Assembly (NCBI GenBank): GCA_031425155.1
Contig: JANPIV010000048.1
Span: 1-64,000, forward strand
Reading direction: 5' to 3'
Length of the DNA stretch: 64,000 nt
Source: M3007 sp031425155
GTDB taxonomy: Bacteria > Bacteroidota > Bacteroidia > Chitinophagales > Saprospiraceae
How positions within the stretch are numbered: position 1 is the first letter of the stretch; every line of letters starts with the position of its first letter. Positions 51,182-58,633 of this stretch are shown here, one piece after another. Both the position numbers and the translations under genes were made by a program. A model generated the notes under the pieces. The model saw nothing but the letters and a program-made list of their open reading frames with translations, did no database searches and was not told the DNA's origin.

Positions 51182-51721
51182 TTATACTTTGGCGGCTTTC
51201 GCTGCCCGCAGTGCCTGTTTCCGGTGTCGCCGAAAGTGCATCTGAAAGAAACCGATGGTCTGTAACCAACCCAGCCGCCCCGCAAACGGTTGTTTATACA
51301 CCTGTTTATCCAGTAGATCGTCGGGCAGGGCAGTGAGATATTGCGTCCACATCTGGCGCGTTTTTTCCCAGTAGGCGCGCGTGTCTGCCAAGGTCGCGTA
51401 AGCCGGTAAATTGGCATCGCCCACTACAGCGGGGGCTTTGAATTTTAGCGGCGAACCCAGGTAAAGATTGAGCAGAAAACTTCGCCAATGCGTACCGATG
51501 TTCACTTTATCTACCACCGGATTAAAACTCAGTTTTTTGCGGACATAGGCCAGTGACAATTCCTCGCTCAGGATCAGGTGGTGCAGCGTCTGAATGGCTG
51601 ACCAGCCACCGTTCGCGGGTTTTCGGTTCAGTTGCTCATCAGAGTAGCCGGATAGTGTTTCCAATATCTGGCGAATCTGGGCATCGTAAGCTGCATTTTT
51701 GCTGAGGATCGCGGACTTCAT
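51182..51721 (-). CDS. DinB-family protein
   Basis: The 179-aa protein has the DinB/YfiT four-helix layout: GGWSAIQTLHHLILSEELSL with the first metal-ligand His, and FFQMHFRRHRKQ with the C-terminal ligand His residues. Such proteins include thiol-dependent transferases and hydrolases, but the substrate here is unknown. It converges on the histidine kinase gene upstream and is not in an obvious operon. Confidence 0.88.
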   Translation of the reverse strand: MKSAILSKNAAYDAQIRQILETLSGYSDEQLNRKPANGGWSAIQTLHHLILSEELSLAYVRKKLSFNPVVDKVNIGTHWRSFLLNLYLGSPLKFKAPAVVGDANLPAYATLADTRAYWEKTRQMWTQYLTALPDDLLDKQVYKQPFAGRLGWLQTIGFFQMHFRRHRKQALRAAKAAKV

Positions 51722-51907
51722 AAGTGACGGAAGAAGAGGTGGAAAGGGTAAAAAAAGAGATTTGTATTAAAAATATATTTCCTGAACTAATTGAAAATCA
51801 ACACTTTAAATTGTTGGTGTAGTCTCGCCCTTTCGGGAAAGGTGCTAAAAGCGGGCATAGTCCCAAACTTTTAGCATTTTTGCAGATTCACCATCACCCG
51901 AACCGAA

Positions 51908-53158
51908 ATGCCGTCCCCCCGGATTTTCTACTTGCTTTGTTTGCTGCTGCCGGTTTTTCACACCTCGGCCCAGACTGCCAAAAAAGGAGCCGTGGTGCCT
52001 CCCACTTACCTCAACGTGCCCGCCCAAAAAAACGATAACGTCCCTAAACTGCTGCAACGATACGGCCTCTATGAATTTGAATGTAATATTAGCCAGTTTT
52101 TTAAAATAAATGGCCTGCGCGAAGATTATCGCCTGCGTGCCGGGGTAGCCTACAAATTGCCGGTATTATTAATAAAATATAATGGTAAAAGCATCCGCTC
52201 CTCGGTGGATATCAAGGATTGGCAAACCGCCAAGCGCATCGAAGCGTACAATACTTTTGCCGTAAGCCAGGGACTGCGGGCCGCCGATTTTCGGACCACC
52301 AAACAACTCTGGGTGCCCTGGCACGAACTGAATTGCCCCAACGCCGGGGAAGCCACAGTGGCCGTAGTGGAAAATGCCGAACGCAGTCTGGCCGAAAACA
52401 TGGGCGAAAATACGGCGGGCAAGGGCCTGCGCATCTTTCCTATTTTTGGAAAACTATACGAAAAAACGCCACTGCTGGATCGTAAATTAAAAGGGCGGGT
52501 GTTCTACATTGTGAGCGGACATGGCGGCCCGGACAGCGGTGCGCAGGGCAAACGCGGCGGCCACACCCTCTGTGAAGACGAATATGCTTACGATGTGTCT
52601 TTGCGGCTGCTGCGGCTGCTCATCAGTCACGGCGCTACGGCCTATATGATCGTCCGCGACGAAAATGACGGTATTCGCGATGAAGAATATCTGCGCTGCG
52701 ACCAAGATGAGACCGTATGGGGCGACCGCAAAATACCGCGACCGCAAAAAGAGCGGTTGCAGCAGCGTACCGATCTGATCAATAACCTGACCGAACGCCA
52801 CGCCAAAGCCGGCACTACCAATCAGACATTGATCGAAATTCATGTGGACTCGCGGAGTCACAACACTAAAACGGACGTTTTTTTCTACTACCGTCCAAGT
52901 AGTGAACTGAGTCGGGCCCTGGCACTCCGCTTTCATAAGATGTTCTCCCAGAAGTACATACGTACGCGCGGGCAGGGCGGTTATACCGGCACAGTCACGG
53001 CGCGCAGCCTGTTTATGCTCAACCAAACCGTGACGCCTAAAGCCGTGTATATTGAACTGGCCAACATCCGCAATGACTGGGACCAACAACGGCTGGTGCT
53101 GAAAAATAATCGCCAGGCGGTAGCCAACTGGCTGTGTCAGGTGTTGTTGAGCGAGTGA
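51908..53158 (+). CDS. Secreted N-acetylmuramoyl-L-alanine amidase with LysM-like domain
   Basis: The 416-aa protein has a signal peptide (MPSPRIFYLLCLLLPVFHTSAQ) and a LysM-like N-terminal domain (YLNVPAQKNDNVPKLLQRYG ... GLREDYRLRAGVAYKLPV). The C-terminal amidase_3 domain has Zn-ligand regions GHGGPDSGAQG, EDEYAYDVSL, LIEIHVDSRS and the catalytic Glu in YIELANIRND. It should cut the amide between muramic acid and the stem peptide in the periplasm. Some residues between motifs diverge from standard AmiC enzymes (e.g. an inserted basic loop RKIPRPQKERLQQR). A weak hairpin (gtgctaaaag ... cttttagca) lies just upstream. Confidence 0.85.
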   Translation: MPSPRIFYLLCLLLPVFHTSAQTAKKGAVVPPTYLNVPAQKNDNVPKLLQRYGLYEFECNISQFFKINGLREDYRLRAGVAYKLPVLLIKYNGKSIRSSVDIKDWQTAKRIEAYNTFAVSQGLRAADFRTTKQLWVPWHELNCPNAGEATVAVVENAERSLAENMGENTAGKGLRIFPIFGKLYEKTPLLDRKLKGRVFYIVSGHGGPDSGAQGKRGGHTLCEDEYAYDVSLRLLRLLISHGATAYMIVRDENDGIRDEEYLRCDQDETVWGDRKIPRPQKERLQQRTDLINNLTERHAKAGTTNQTLIEIHVDSRSHNTKTDVFFYYRPSSELSRALALRFHKMFSQKYIRTRGQGGYTGTVTARSLFMLNQTVTPKAVYIELANIRNDWDQQRLVLKNNRQAVANWLCQVLLSE

Positions 53159-53294
53159 CCAGGCTGCCGGAATTTTATTACATTTGTCCAAACAAGGGAA
53201 ATCTGTCCAAAAGCAGCGCAATGACTGCCAACCAGGACCATCTTCCCGCTGTTAGTTCCCCCCAAACTACCTCTTAACATTTTTGCCCTCCATC

Positions 53295-54935
53295 ATGTAT
53301 CGCCTCTTTTTTTTCGGCTTGTTTTTATTGTTTGGAGTCTCTCCTTTATGGGCGACCCATATTGTCGGTGGCGAGATCACGTATCGCTGCCTGGGCAACT
53401 CCAACTACGAAATTACGCTCTCCGTTTATCGCGATTGTTACAATGGCGAACCGCCTTTCGATGGCCCGGCTTCCGTGGGGGTGTTCGACCGGAACTGGAT
53501 GTTAAAAGAAGACCTGCGTATTCCGTATATTCCCGGTGCTGATGATACACTGAATATTTCGCTCAGCAATCCCTGTCTGATCGTGCCGCCCGATGTGTGC
53601 GTCCATCGTTTTTTTTACCGCGATACGGTGTCGCTGCCTTTTATAGAGGGCGGCTACACAATAGTCTATCAGCGCTGCTGCCGGAATGTACTGATTCGCA
53701 ATCTGCCCATGCCGCTCGATGTCGGTGCTTCCTATATTGCCCAGATCACGGAAAGGACGCTGCTGGAATGTAATAATTCGGCGGTGTTTCGCAGCTGGCC
53801 GCCAGTGGCTATTTGTATCCATGAGCCCATAGATTTTGACCATAGCGCGACGGATGCCGATGGCGATTCGCTGGTCTATCGCCTGTGTACACCACTCAAC
53901 GGCGCGACGGCGCAGCTGCCCCAGCCCCAGCCGCCCAACGAAGGCCCGTATGAAGAACTGGTCTGGCAAGACCCGCCCTACAACCTCGGTAATCTGCTGG
54001 GCGGCGACCCCCTTACGGTGGATGCTCAGACCGGCCTGATGACCGGCGTACCCAACACGATTGGCAATTTCGTGGTCGGCGTTTGTGTGGATGAATACCG
54101 AACGGGCACTATTATTTCCACTACGCGGCGGGATTTTCAATTCAATGTGTCCGATTGCGGGCAGTTGGCCGCCTCCTTTTTTGCGCCGGAGATCGTCTGC
54201 GATTCATTGCAAGTGAAACTGGAAAACCTGAGTCAAGGCACCACCGCTTTCCGCTGGTATTTCGATTGGACAGGCGATCTCAGCCAGACCTCCACGGCTA
54301 TTGCACCGACCTACACCTATCCAGATACCGGAACCTACACGATTGCCCTGATTGCCGCCCCGAACAGCCCGTGCCAGGATACCAGTTTTCAGGAAGTACA
54401 TTTTAGCAACGGCCTGCCCATCACCGTGACCGCCGACCCGGACTATATTACGCCCGGCCAAAGTGCGCAACTGCTGGCCACGCTGCCCGATAATATTGAT
54501 TTTATGTGGTCGCCCACCACTACCTTATCCGATCCCGGTATTCTGAATCCATTGGCCATGCCGATGGTAACCACCGTGTACACCATTACGGCACCCGATT
54601 CCAATGACTGCCCGCTCATCGGGCGGGTGCGGGTGACCGTGCAGGCACCTACCTGCGAGGAGCCCTACATCTTTTTTCCTACGGGTTTCTCGCCAAACGG
54701 CGATGGCGAAAATGATGTACTCCAACTGGAAGGTAACTTTATTAAAACCGCCTACTGGACCATTTATAACCGCTGGGGCGAACAGGTATTTGAAGCAACT
54801 TCTCCCAATGACGCCTGGGATGGCACCTTCAAGGGCGAGCCCCTGCCAGCCGAAACCTATGGTTATTATTTACGTATTGAATGTGTGGACGGTCAGAGCA
54901 CCGTCAAAAAGGGAAACGTGACGCTGCTGCGATGA
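53295..54935 (+). CDS. Secreted PKD-containing protein with gliding-motility type T9SS C-terminus
   Basis: The 546-aa protein (ATG 53295) has a signal peptide (MYRLFFFGLFLLFGVSPLWA) followed by a conserved N-terminal region THIVGGEITYRCLGNSNYEITLSVYRDCYN that is common in Bacteroidota surface proteins. It contains a PKD-like domain (YFDWTGDLSQTSTAIAPTYTYPDTGTYTIAL) and a C-terminal CHU_C/gliding-motility (type B) domain with FFPTGFSPNGDGENDVLQLEG, IYNRWGEQVFE, and GTFKGEPLPAETYGYYLRIE. It should be exported by type IX secretion and lie on the cell surface. Confidence 0.92.
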   Translation: MYRLFFFGLFLLFGVSPLWATHIVGGEITYRCLGNSNYEITLSVYRDCYNGEPPFDGPASVGVFDRNWMLKEDLRIPYIPGADDTLNISLSNPCLIVPPDVCVHRFFYRDTVSLPFIEGGYTIVYQRCCRNVLIRNLPMPLDVGASYIAQITERTLLECNNSAVFRSWPPVAICIHEPIDFDHSATDADGDSLVYRLCTPLNGATAQLPQPQPPNEGPYEELVWQDPPYNLGNLLGGDPLTVDAQTGLMTGVPNTIGNFVVGVCVDEYRTGTIISTTRRDFQFNVSDCGQLAASFFAPEIVCDSLQVKLENLSQGTTAFRWYFDWTGDLSQTSTAIAPTYTYPDTGTYTIALIAAPNSPCQDTSFQEVHFSNGLPITVTADPDYITPGQSAQLLATLPDNIDFMWSPTTTLSDPGILNPLAMPMVTTVYTITAPDSNDCPLIGRVRVTVQAPTCEEPYIFFPTGFSPNGDGENDVLQLEGNFIKTAYWTIYNRWGEQVFEATSPNDAWDGTFKGEPLPAETYGYYLRIECVDGQSTVKKGNVTLLR

Positions 54936-55184
54936 GCAAAAGAAACGTGAAAAGGTAACACTATGCCATACTTAAAATATTGAATGTAAATAAATTATAT
55001 AACCCTCTTCATCTCAACCAGCCTGTTTTGTTCGTATCAAAATCTGGCAGTCCGTTTTGGGCATAAAGTATCGCTGCTTCAACTTTGCAGCATACTTTTT
55101 AACAGGGTTCTCACCTACAAGTCCAAAGCAGTTTTTCCAGTTTTTCCATAGTTTGATTAATCCTATAGAAGCCTCACTGCTTCA
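54936..55184. other. Intergenic gap with a possible gene remnant
   Basis: About 250 bp without a complete gene. On the minus strand, 55100-55010 can be read as VGENPVKKYAAKLKQRYFM followed by PKTDCQILIRTKQAG and a stop, and just upstream ATGGAAAAACTGGAAAAACT gives a short in-frame start with a frameshift between. This may be a decayed gene or transposase fragment; I cannot assign a family and the match may be chance. Confidence 0.25.
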
Positions 55185-55206
55185 TCTCCGGCTGCTTAGC
55201 CGGAGA
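55185..55206. terminator. Hairpin overlapping the methyltransferase stop codon
   Basis: The arms tctccggct and agccggaga (with loop gctt) sit across the minus-strand stop codon of the methyltransferase (55196-55198). It lacks a T-run, so termination is uncertain. Confidence 0.5.
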
Positions 55207-55795
55207 TCGAAGTAACTGAATTTTGCCATTGGTAGGCCTTGAGCCTCACCTTCTTGCCACGTTCCGTCGTCACAAAATCTTCCCAAACCAGCCCGATGCC
55301 CGGCAGCTTTTCCAGCTCTGGGCGTTTGTGTGGCGTGAGCACGATTAACAAAGGCGCGGCTTGCAGTAGTTGCCAGGCCAGTGAAAAAAGTTGTTTCGGT
55401 GGACAAAGGTGCAGTGCGAACGAACTGATTATCAGAGAGTAAGAGGCAGCAAGGCCGTTCTTGACCACATCTTCAAAAGAAAGCTGCAGACAGGGCAAGC
55501 CGGTATTTTTTTCAAAAAGAGCATACGTAAACGGGTCGCAGCCAGTGAGATGCGGCACACCCAAACGACGCAGTACCTGCGTCACTTCGCCACCGCCCGC
55601 CGCAAAATCCAGCACTCCGCCGGAACAATCGAAGCGGGGCAGGTTTCTTTCCAGTAAGGCCGATATTTCGGGGAAATGCGGGTTCTCGTACGTGTCACCA
55701 AACTCCGCATAGTAGCCCTCGGCGCCATGCGCTTCATAGAGCGGACGTATGGCTTTGCCCGAAACAGGATTACTAGACGTTTTGATTTTGGACAT
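55196..55795 (-). CDS. Class I SAM-dependent methyltransferase
   Basis: The 199-aa protein has the SAM-binding motif I GGVLDFAAGGGEVTQVL, motif II HLTGCDPFTYALF and the post-motif region SLIISSFALHLCPPKQL. The acceptor substrate is unknown; small proteins of this kind methylate diverse small molecules. It lies 8 bp upstream (in transcription order downstream) of the MlaD gene and may be the last gene of the amidase-MlaD operon. Confidence 0.85.
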   Translation of the reverse strand: MSKIKTSSNPVSGKAIRPLYEAHGAEGYYAEFGDTYENPHFPEISALLERNLPRFDCSGGVLDFAAGGGEVTQVLRRLGVPHLTGCDPFTYALFEKNTGLPCLQLSFEDVVKNGLAASYSLIISSFALHLCPPKQLFSLAWQLLQAAPLLIVLTPHKRPELEKLPGIGLVWEDFVTTERGKKVRLKAYQWQNSVTSISG

Positions 55796-55803
55796 TAACA
55801 GTG

Positions 55804-56958
55804 CTAATTATTAATCAGCATAATACTGTCTTTGCGCATTTCTGCCCGCACCTTGCTACTATAATCACGTTCCAGGCTATCAATCAACATTTCATAAGCC
55901 GGGTCTTTGAGCGGCGCATAATAAGGTTGCACTTTGTTCTTGCCAAACAGTTTGACTTTTACCGTGGTATAGCGTTGCGGATTTAGTCGCAGATCCTGCA
56001 TAATGAGGTGCAATTGGCGGGTCGTGGACAGCAGATTGCGGTACATTTCTTCATCGTTGAGCACTTTGCCGACCGTACCTTTGCCGAGCACCAGGTTTTG
56101 CGCCAGCGTATCTACTCGCAGGAGGGTGCCGTTGGCGGTCATCAGCGTCAGGCGCATACTGGCGAGACTGGCCGTAATAGAGTCAATAGCCGCCGAAGCC
56201 TTTTCCGAACTTTTGTCCAGACCGGCATTTTTGAGCTGTTCCGTAATGGCCGAAAGGTTGGCAATCGTAGCGGCAATATCCTTGTTGCTACCTTTCAAAT
56301 TGCCCGTTATGTCGGCGGCATTCTGGGCAGTGGCACTCAAACTGCGCGTACTGGCCTCAATCAAACGGTTGATTTTCAAGGTGGTTATTTCCAGATTGCG
56401 CAGCGTGGCTTCCAGCGCAACCAGCGACCGCCCCAGCCCTTTTGGATCATTCGGGTCAGCAATACTGTCATAAATACTGGTCAATCCTACTCGTAGCCGC
56501 GCCATGTACGGGTCTATCGCGCCTGGCTCGCCCAATACACTAGCGATAAAAGACTGTGAAGCTCCCAGCAGATAGTCACCATCGTCGGCACAAGTACCGT
56601 CCTGACAGGGATGATTGAATTCCAGCGTGATGGCTTTACCACCCATCAGGCTTTCTCCGACAATTAGCGCAACCGCATCTTTGGGTACATCCACGCCGCG
56701 ATCAATGCTCAGCACCGCAACAATTGTCGTATCATTATCCGTATCAATGTACATATCTTCCACCATGCCCACCTGAAAGCCTTTGATGTAAACGGGGCTG
56801 GAAGGCCGCAACTGATCCACGCTTTTGTAGCGTACATACAGCGTGGTAGAACTGGTCAGCAGGTTGGTTCCTTTCAAAAATTTGAAACCCCAGACGCCAA
56901 GACCGACGGCAGCGATGGCCAGCAGGGCCACTTTTGTTTCGTTGTTAAGTTTGAACAT
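55804..56958 (-). CDS. MlaD/MCE-family lipid transport protein
   Basis: The 384-aa protein has an N-terminal membrane anchor (KVALLAIAAVGLGVWGFKFL) and an MCE domain (TLYVRYKSVDQLRPSSPVYIKGFQVGMVEDMYID), followed by a long helical C-terminal region (residues about 130-300, coiled-coil-like). MlaD proteins form the periplasmic hexamer of MlaFEDB-type phospholipid transporters. The ATPase and permease genes are not in this window. In many Bacteroidota it lies next to an amidase gene, as here. Confidence 0.9.
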   Translation of the reverse strand: MFKLNNETKVALLAIAAVGLGVWGFKFLKGTNLLTSSTTLYVRYKSVDQLRPSSPVYIKGFQVGMVEDMYIDTDNDTTIVAVLSIDRGVDVPKDAVALIVGESLMGGKAITLEFNHPCQDGTCADDGDYLLGASQSFIASVLGEPGAIDPYMARLRVGLTSIYDSIADPNDPKGLGRSLVALEATLRNLEITTLKINRLIEASTRSLSATAQNAADITGNLKGSNKDIAATIANLSAITEQLKNAGLDKSSEKASAAIDSITASLASMRLTLMTANGTLLRVDTLAQNLVLGKGTVGKVLNDEEMYRNLLSTTRQLHLIMQDLRLNPQRYTTVKVKLFGKNKVQPYYAPLKDPAYEMLIDSLERDYSSKVRAEMRKDSIMLINN

Positions 56959-57070
56959 TAGATAATTTTGGTCAACGGCCCGATAAAACCAGTTGAGAAA
57001 ATGGAAATTATTAAATTATGAAGAAACAGTACACTGTTTTTTAAGTTAATTTGGAAAAATCACACGTAAC

Positions 57071-57189
57071 TACCTCCCCCGGCCTACGGCCACCCCCTCC
57101 AAAGGGGGATAGCATAACCACCTTGGCTAAGTGGAAAGCGGCGACAGTATGCTCGGTATCCCCCTTTGGAGGGGGGCAGGGGGGAGGTA
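57071..57189. repeat. Palindromic element, family A copy 2
   Basis: The second copy of the 119-bp element at 5245-5363: tacctcccccggcctacggcc ... ggcaggggggaggta. The arms are identical over most of their length and only the centre differs (for example agcataaccaccttggctaa). It lies between the minus-strand amidase and MlaD genes. Confidence 0.9.
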
Positions 57190-57244
57190 AGCCACGCCCT
57201 ATTATCAAATAAACTCACTTTACCGTGTAATCATTAAATTCAAC

Positions 57245-58582
57245 CTACTGTCGTCCTCCCACCGGCACTATGACCGCCGTCTTGAAACCCAGATTTTTAA
57301 TTTCGGGCAACATCCGCACTGCCTCGTCGCGGGTGGCAAAAGTACCCGTAAAATAATAGAATTGGTTATTGGCCGCTTCTTCCTTTACATCACTGAGCAA
57401 CGACAGGCGGCCACTTTTGCGGTCTGCACGGATTTTTCCGCTCATCAATTGAATCCGATAGGCCGTTTTCGCGGGCGTTACAGCGGGAGGCACGGTGCCT
57501 TTGGGTGTCTTTTGCGGAGTGATGATCGTAATATTCGATTTCGGCTGGTTGCTGGCCTGCGCGGTCGTTACGGGTTTTTGAGCCGATGTTTTTACTGTTT
57601 TCGGCAGCATGGCCTGTTGTTTGATGGGCTCGATGGCATGGCCTTCCAGCTGCGCTTTATAAGCCATAAATGCCTTGAAAATCGCGTAAGCCATTTTCCC
57701 CCGGCCTTCTTCGGCAGCTAAAAAGGCTTCCTCCACGGCATTGGTCAAATAACCGGCCTCAATAAGCACGGCGGGCATAGCGGTCTCGCGAATGACTAGG
57801 AAACCTGCTTGTTTGACGCCTTTATCTTCCCGCTCGGCCTGCAAATGTGCCTGTTGCTGCACCAGACTGGCAAATAAAATGCTTTGTTCCAGGTAAGCAC
57901 TTTGCCACACACTGTTCAGGATGTGCGCTTCCGGGCTGTTGGGGTCGTAACCATCATATTTCTGCCGGTAATTATCTTCCAGCGAAATAACCGAGTTCTC
58001 GCGTTTGGCCACTTCCAGGTTGTGTTCCGCGCGATTCACCCCCAGCACATAGGTCTCCGTGCCGCTTACGCGGGCCACCGGCATGGAATTGCAATGGACG
58101 CTGATGAACAGGTCGGCCTTGTTGCGGTTCGCAATGGCGGCGCGTTCGTTCAGTTCGACAAAAACGTCCTTGTCGCGGGTATAAATGACTTTTACCGCCG
58201 GGCAATTGGCCTCGATGTACGCGCCGAGCTGCAGCACGATGGAGAGCGCATTGTCTTTCTCGTGGGCCGTAGCCCCCAGACAGCCAGGGTCTTTGCCGCC
58301 GTGACCGGCATCGAGCACCACCGTTTTGATGCGGTAGCCGGCACCGGAAGGATTGATTGGCGCAGGAATGAGCGATTCGTGGCGGGCAACGAACAGAGAT
58401 TGTGTACCTTTGCCGCCGCTTATTTCACCCGACGCGCTGGCCACTTCCGGAATGCCCCGCCGACCGTCCGGCGTGAGAAAGTTAAAATTTTGTAAAGTAA
58501 CCAACGCTACCAGAATGGCCAGCGTTCCTAAGGCAAATTTTGACGTCATAGCGTGGTTTTGGGCCTCAATCATCGGTTTCAT
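57245..58582 (-). CDS. N-acetylmuramoyl-L-alanine amidase with SPOR-like tail
   Basis: The 445-aa protein has an N-terminal membrane anchor (MTSKFALGTLAILVALVTLQ; ATG 58549 is an alternative start). Its amidase_3 domain has TVVLDAGHGGKDPGCLGA, the second Zn ligand region HEKDNALSIVLQ, LFISVHCNSMPVARVSGTE and the catalytic Glu in VLIEAGYLTN. A linker with repeated Lys/Thr/Gln and a C-terminal SPOR-like domain (YRIQLMSGKIRADRKSGRLS ... FYYFTGTFATRDEAVRMLPEIKNLGFKTAVIV) follow. It cleaves peptidoglycan stem peptides at the division site. It is divergent from the LptD gene, with overlapping regulatory regions. Confidence 0.93.
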   Translation of the reverse strand: MKPMIEAQNHAMTSKFALGTLAILVALVTLQNFNFLTPDGRRGIPEVASASGEISGGKGTQSLFVARHESLIPAPINPSGAGYRIKTVVLDAGHGGKDPGCLGATAHEKDNALSIVLQLGAYIEANCPAVKVIYTRDKDVFVELNERAAIANRNKADLFISVHCNSMPVARVSGTETYVLGVNRAEHNLEVAKRENSVISLEDNYRQKYDGYDPNSPEAHILNSVWQSAYLEQSILFASLVQQQAHLQAEREDKGVKQAGFLVIRETAMPAVLIEAGYLTNAVEEAFLAAEEGRGKMAYAIFKAFMAYKAQLEGHAIEPIKQQAMLPKTVKTSAQKPVTTAQASNQPKSNITIITPQKTPKGTVPPAVTPAKTAYRIQLMSGKIRADRKSGRLSLLSDVKEEAANNQFYYFTGTFATRDEAVRMLPEIKNLGFKTAVIVPVGGRQ

Positions 58583-58633
58583 AAAAAGTGGCGACCGGGA
58601 TTATCGGCCAAATATCCACTTGAATTGCATATT

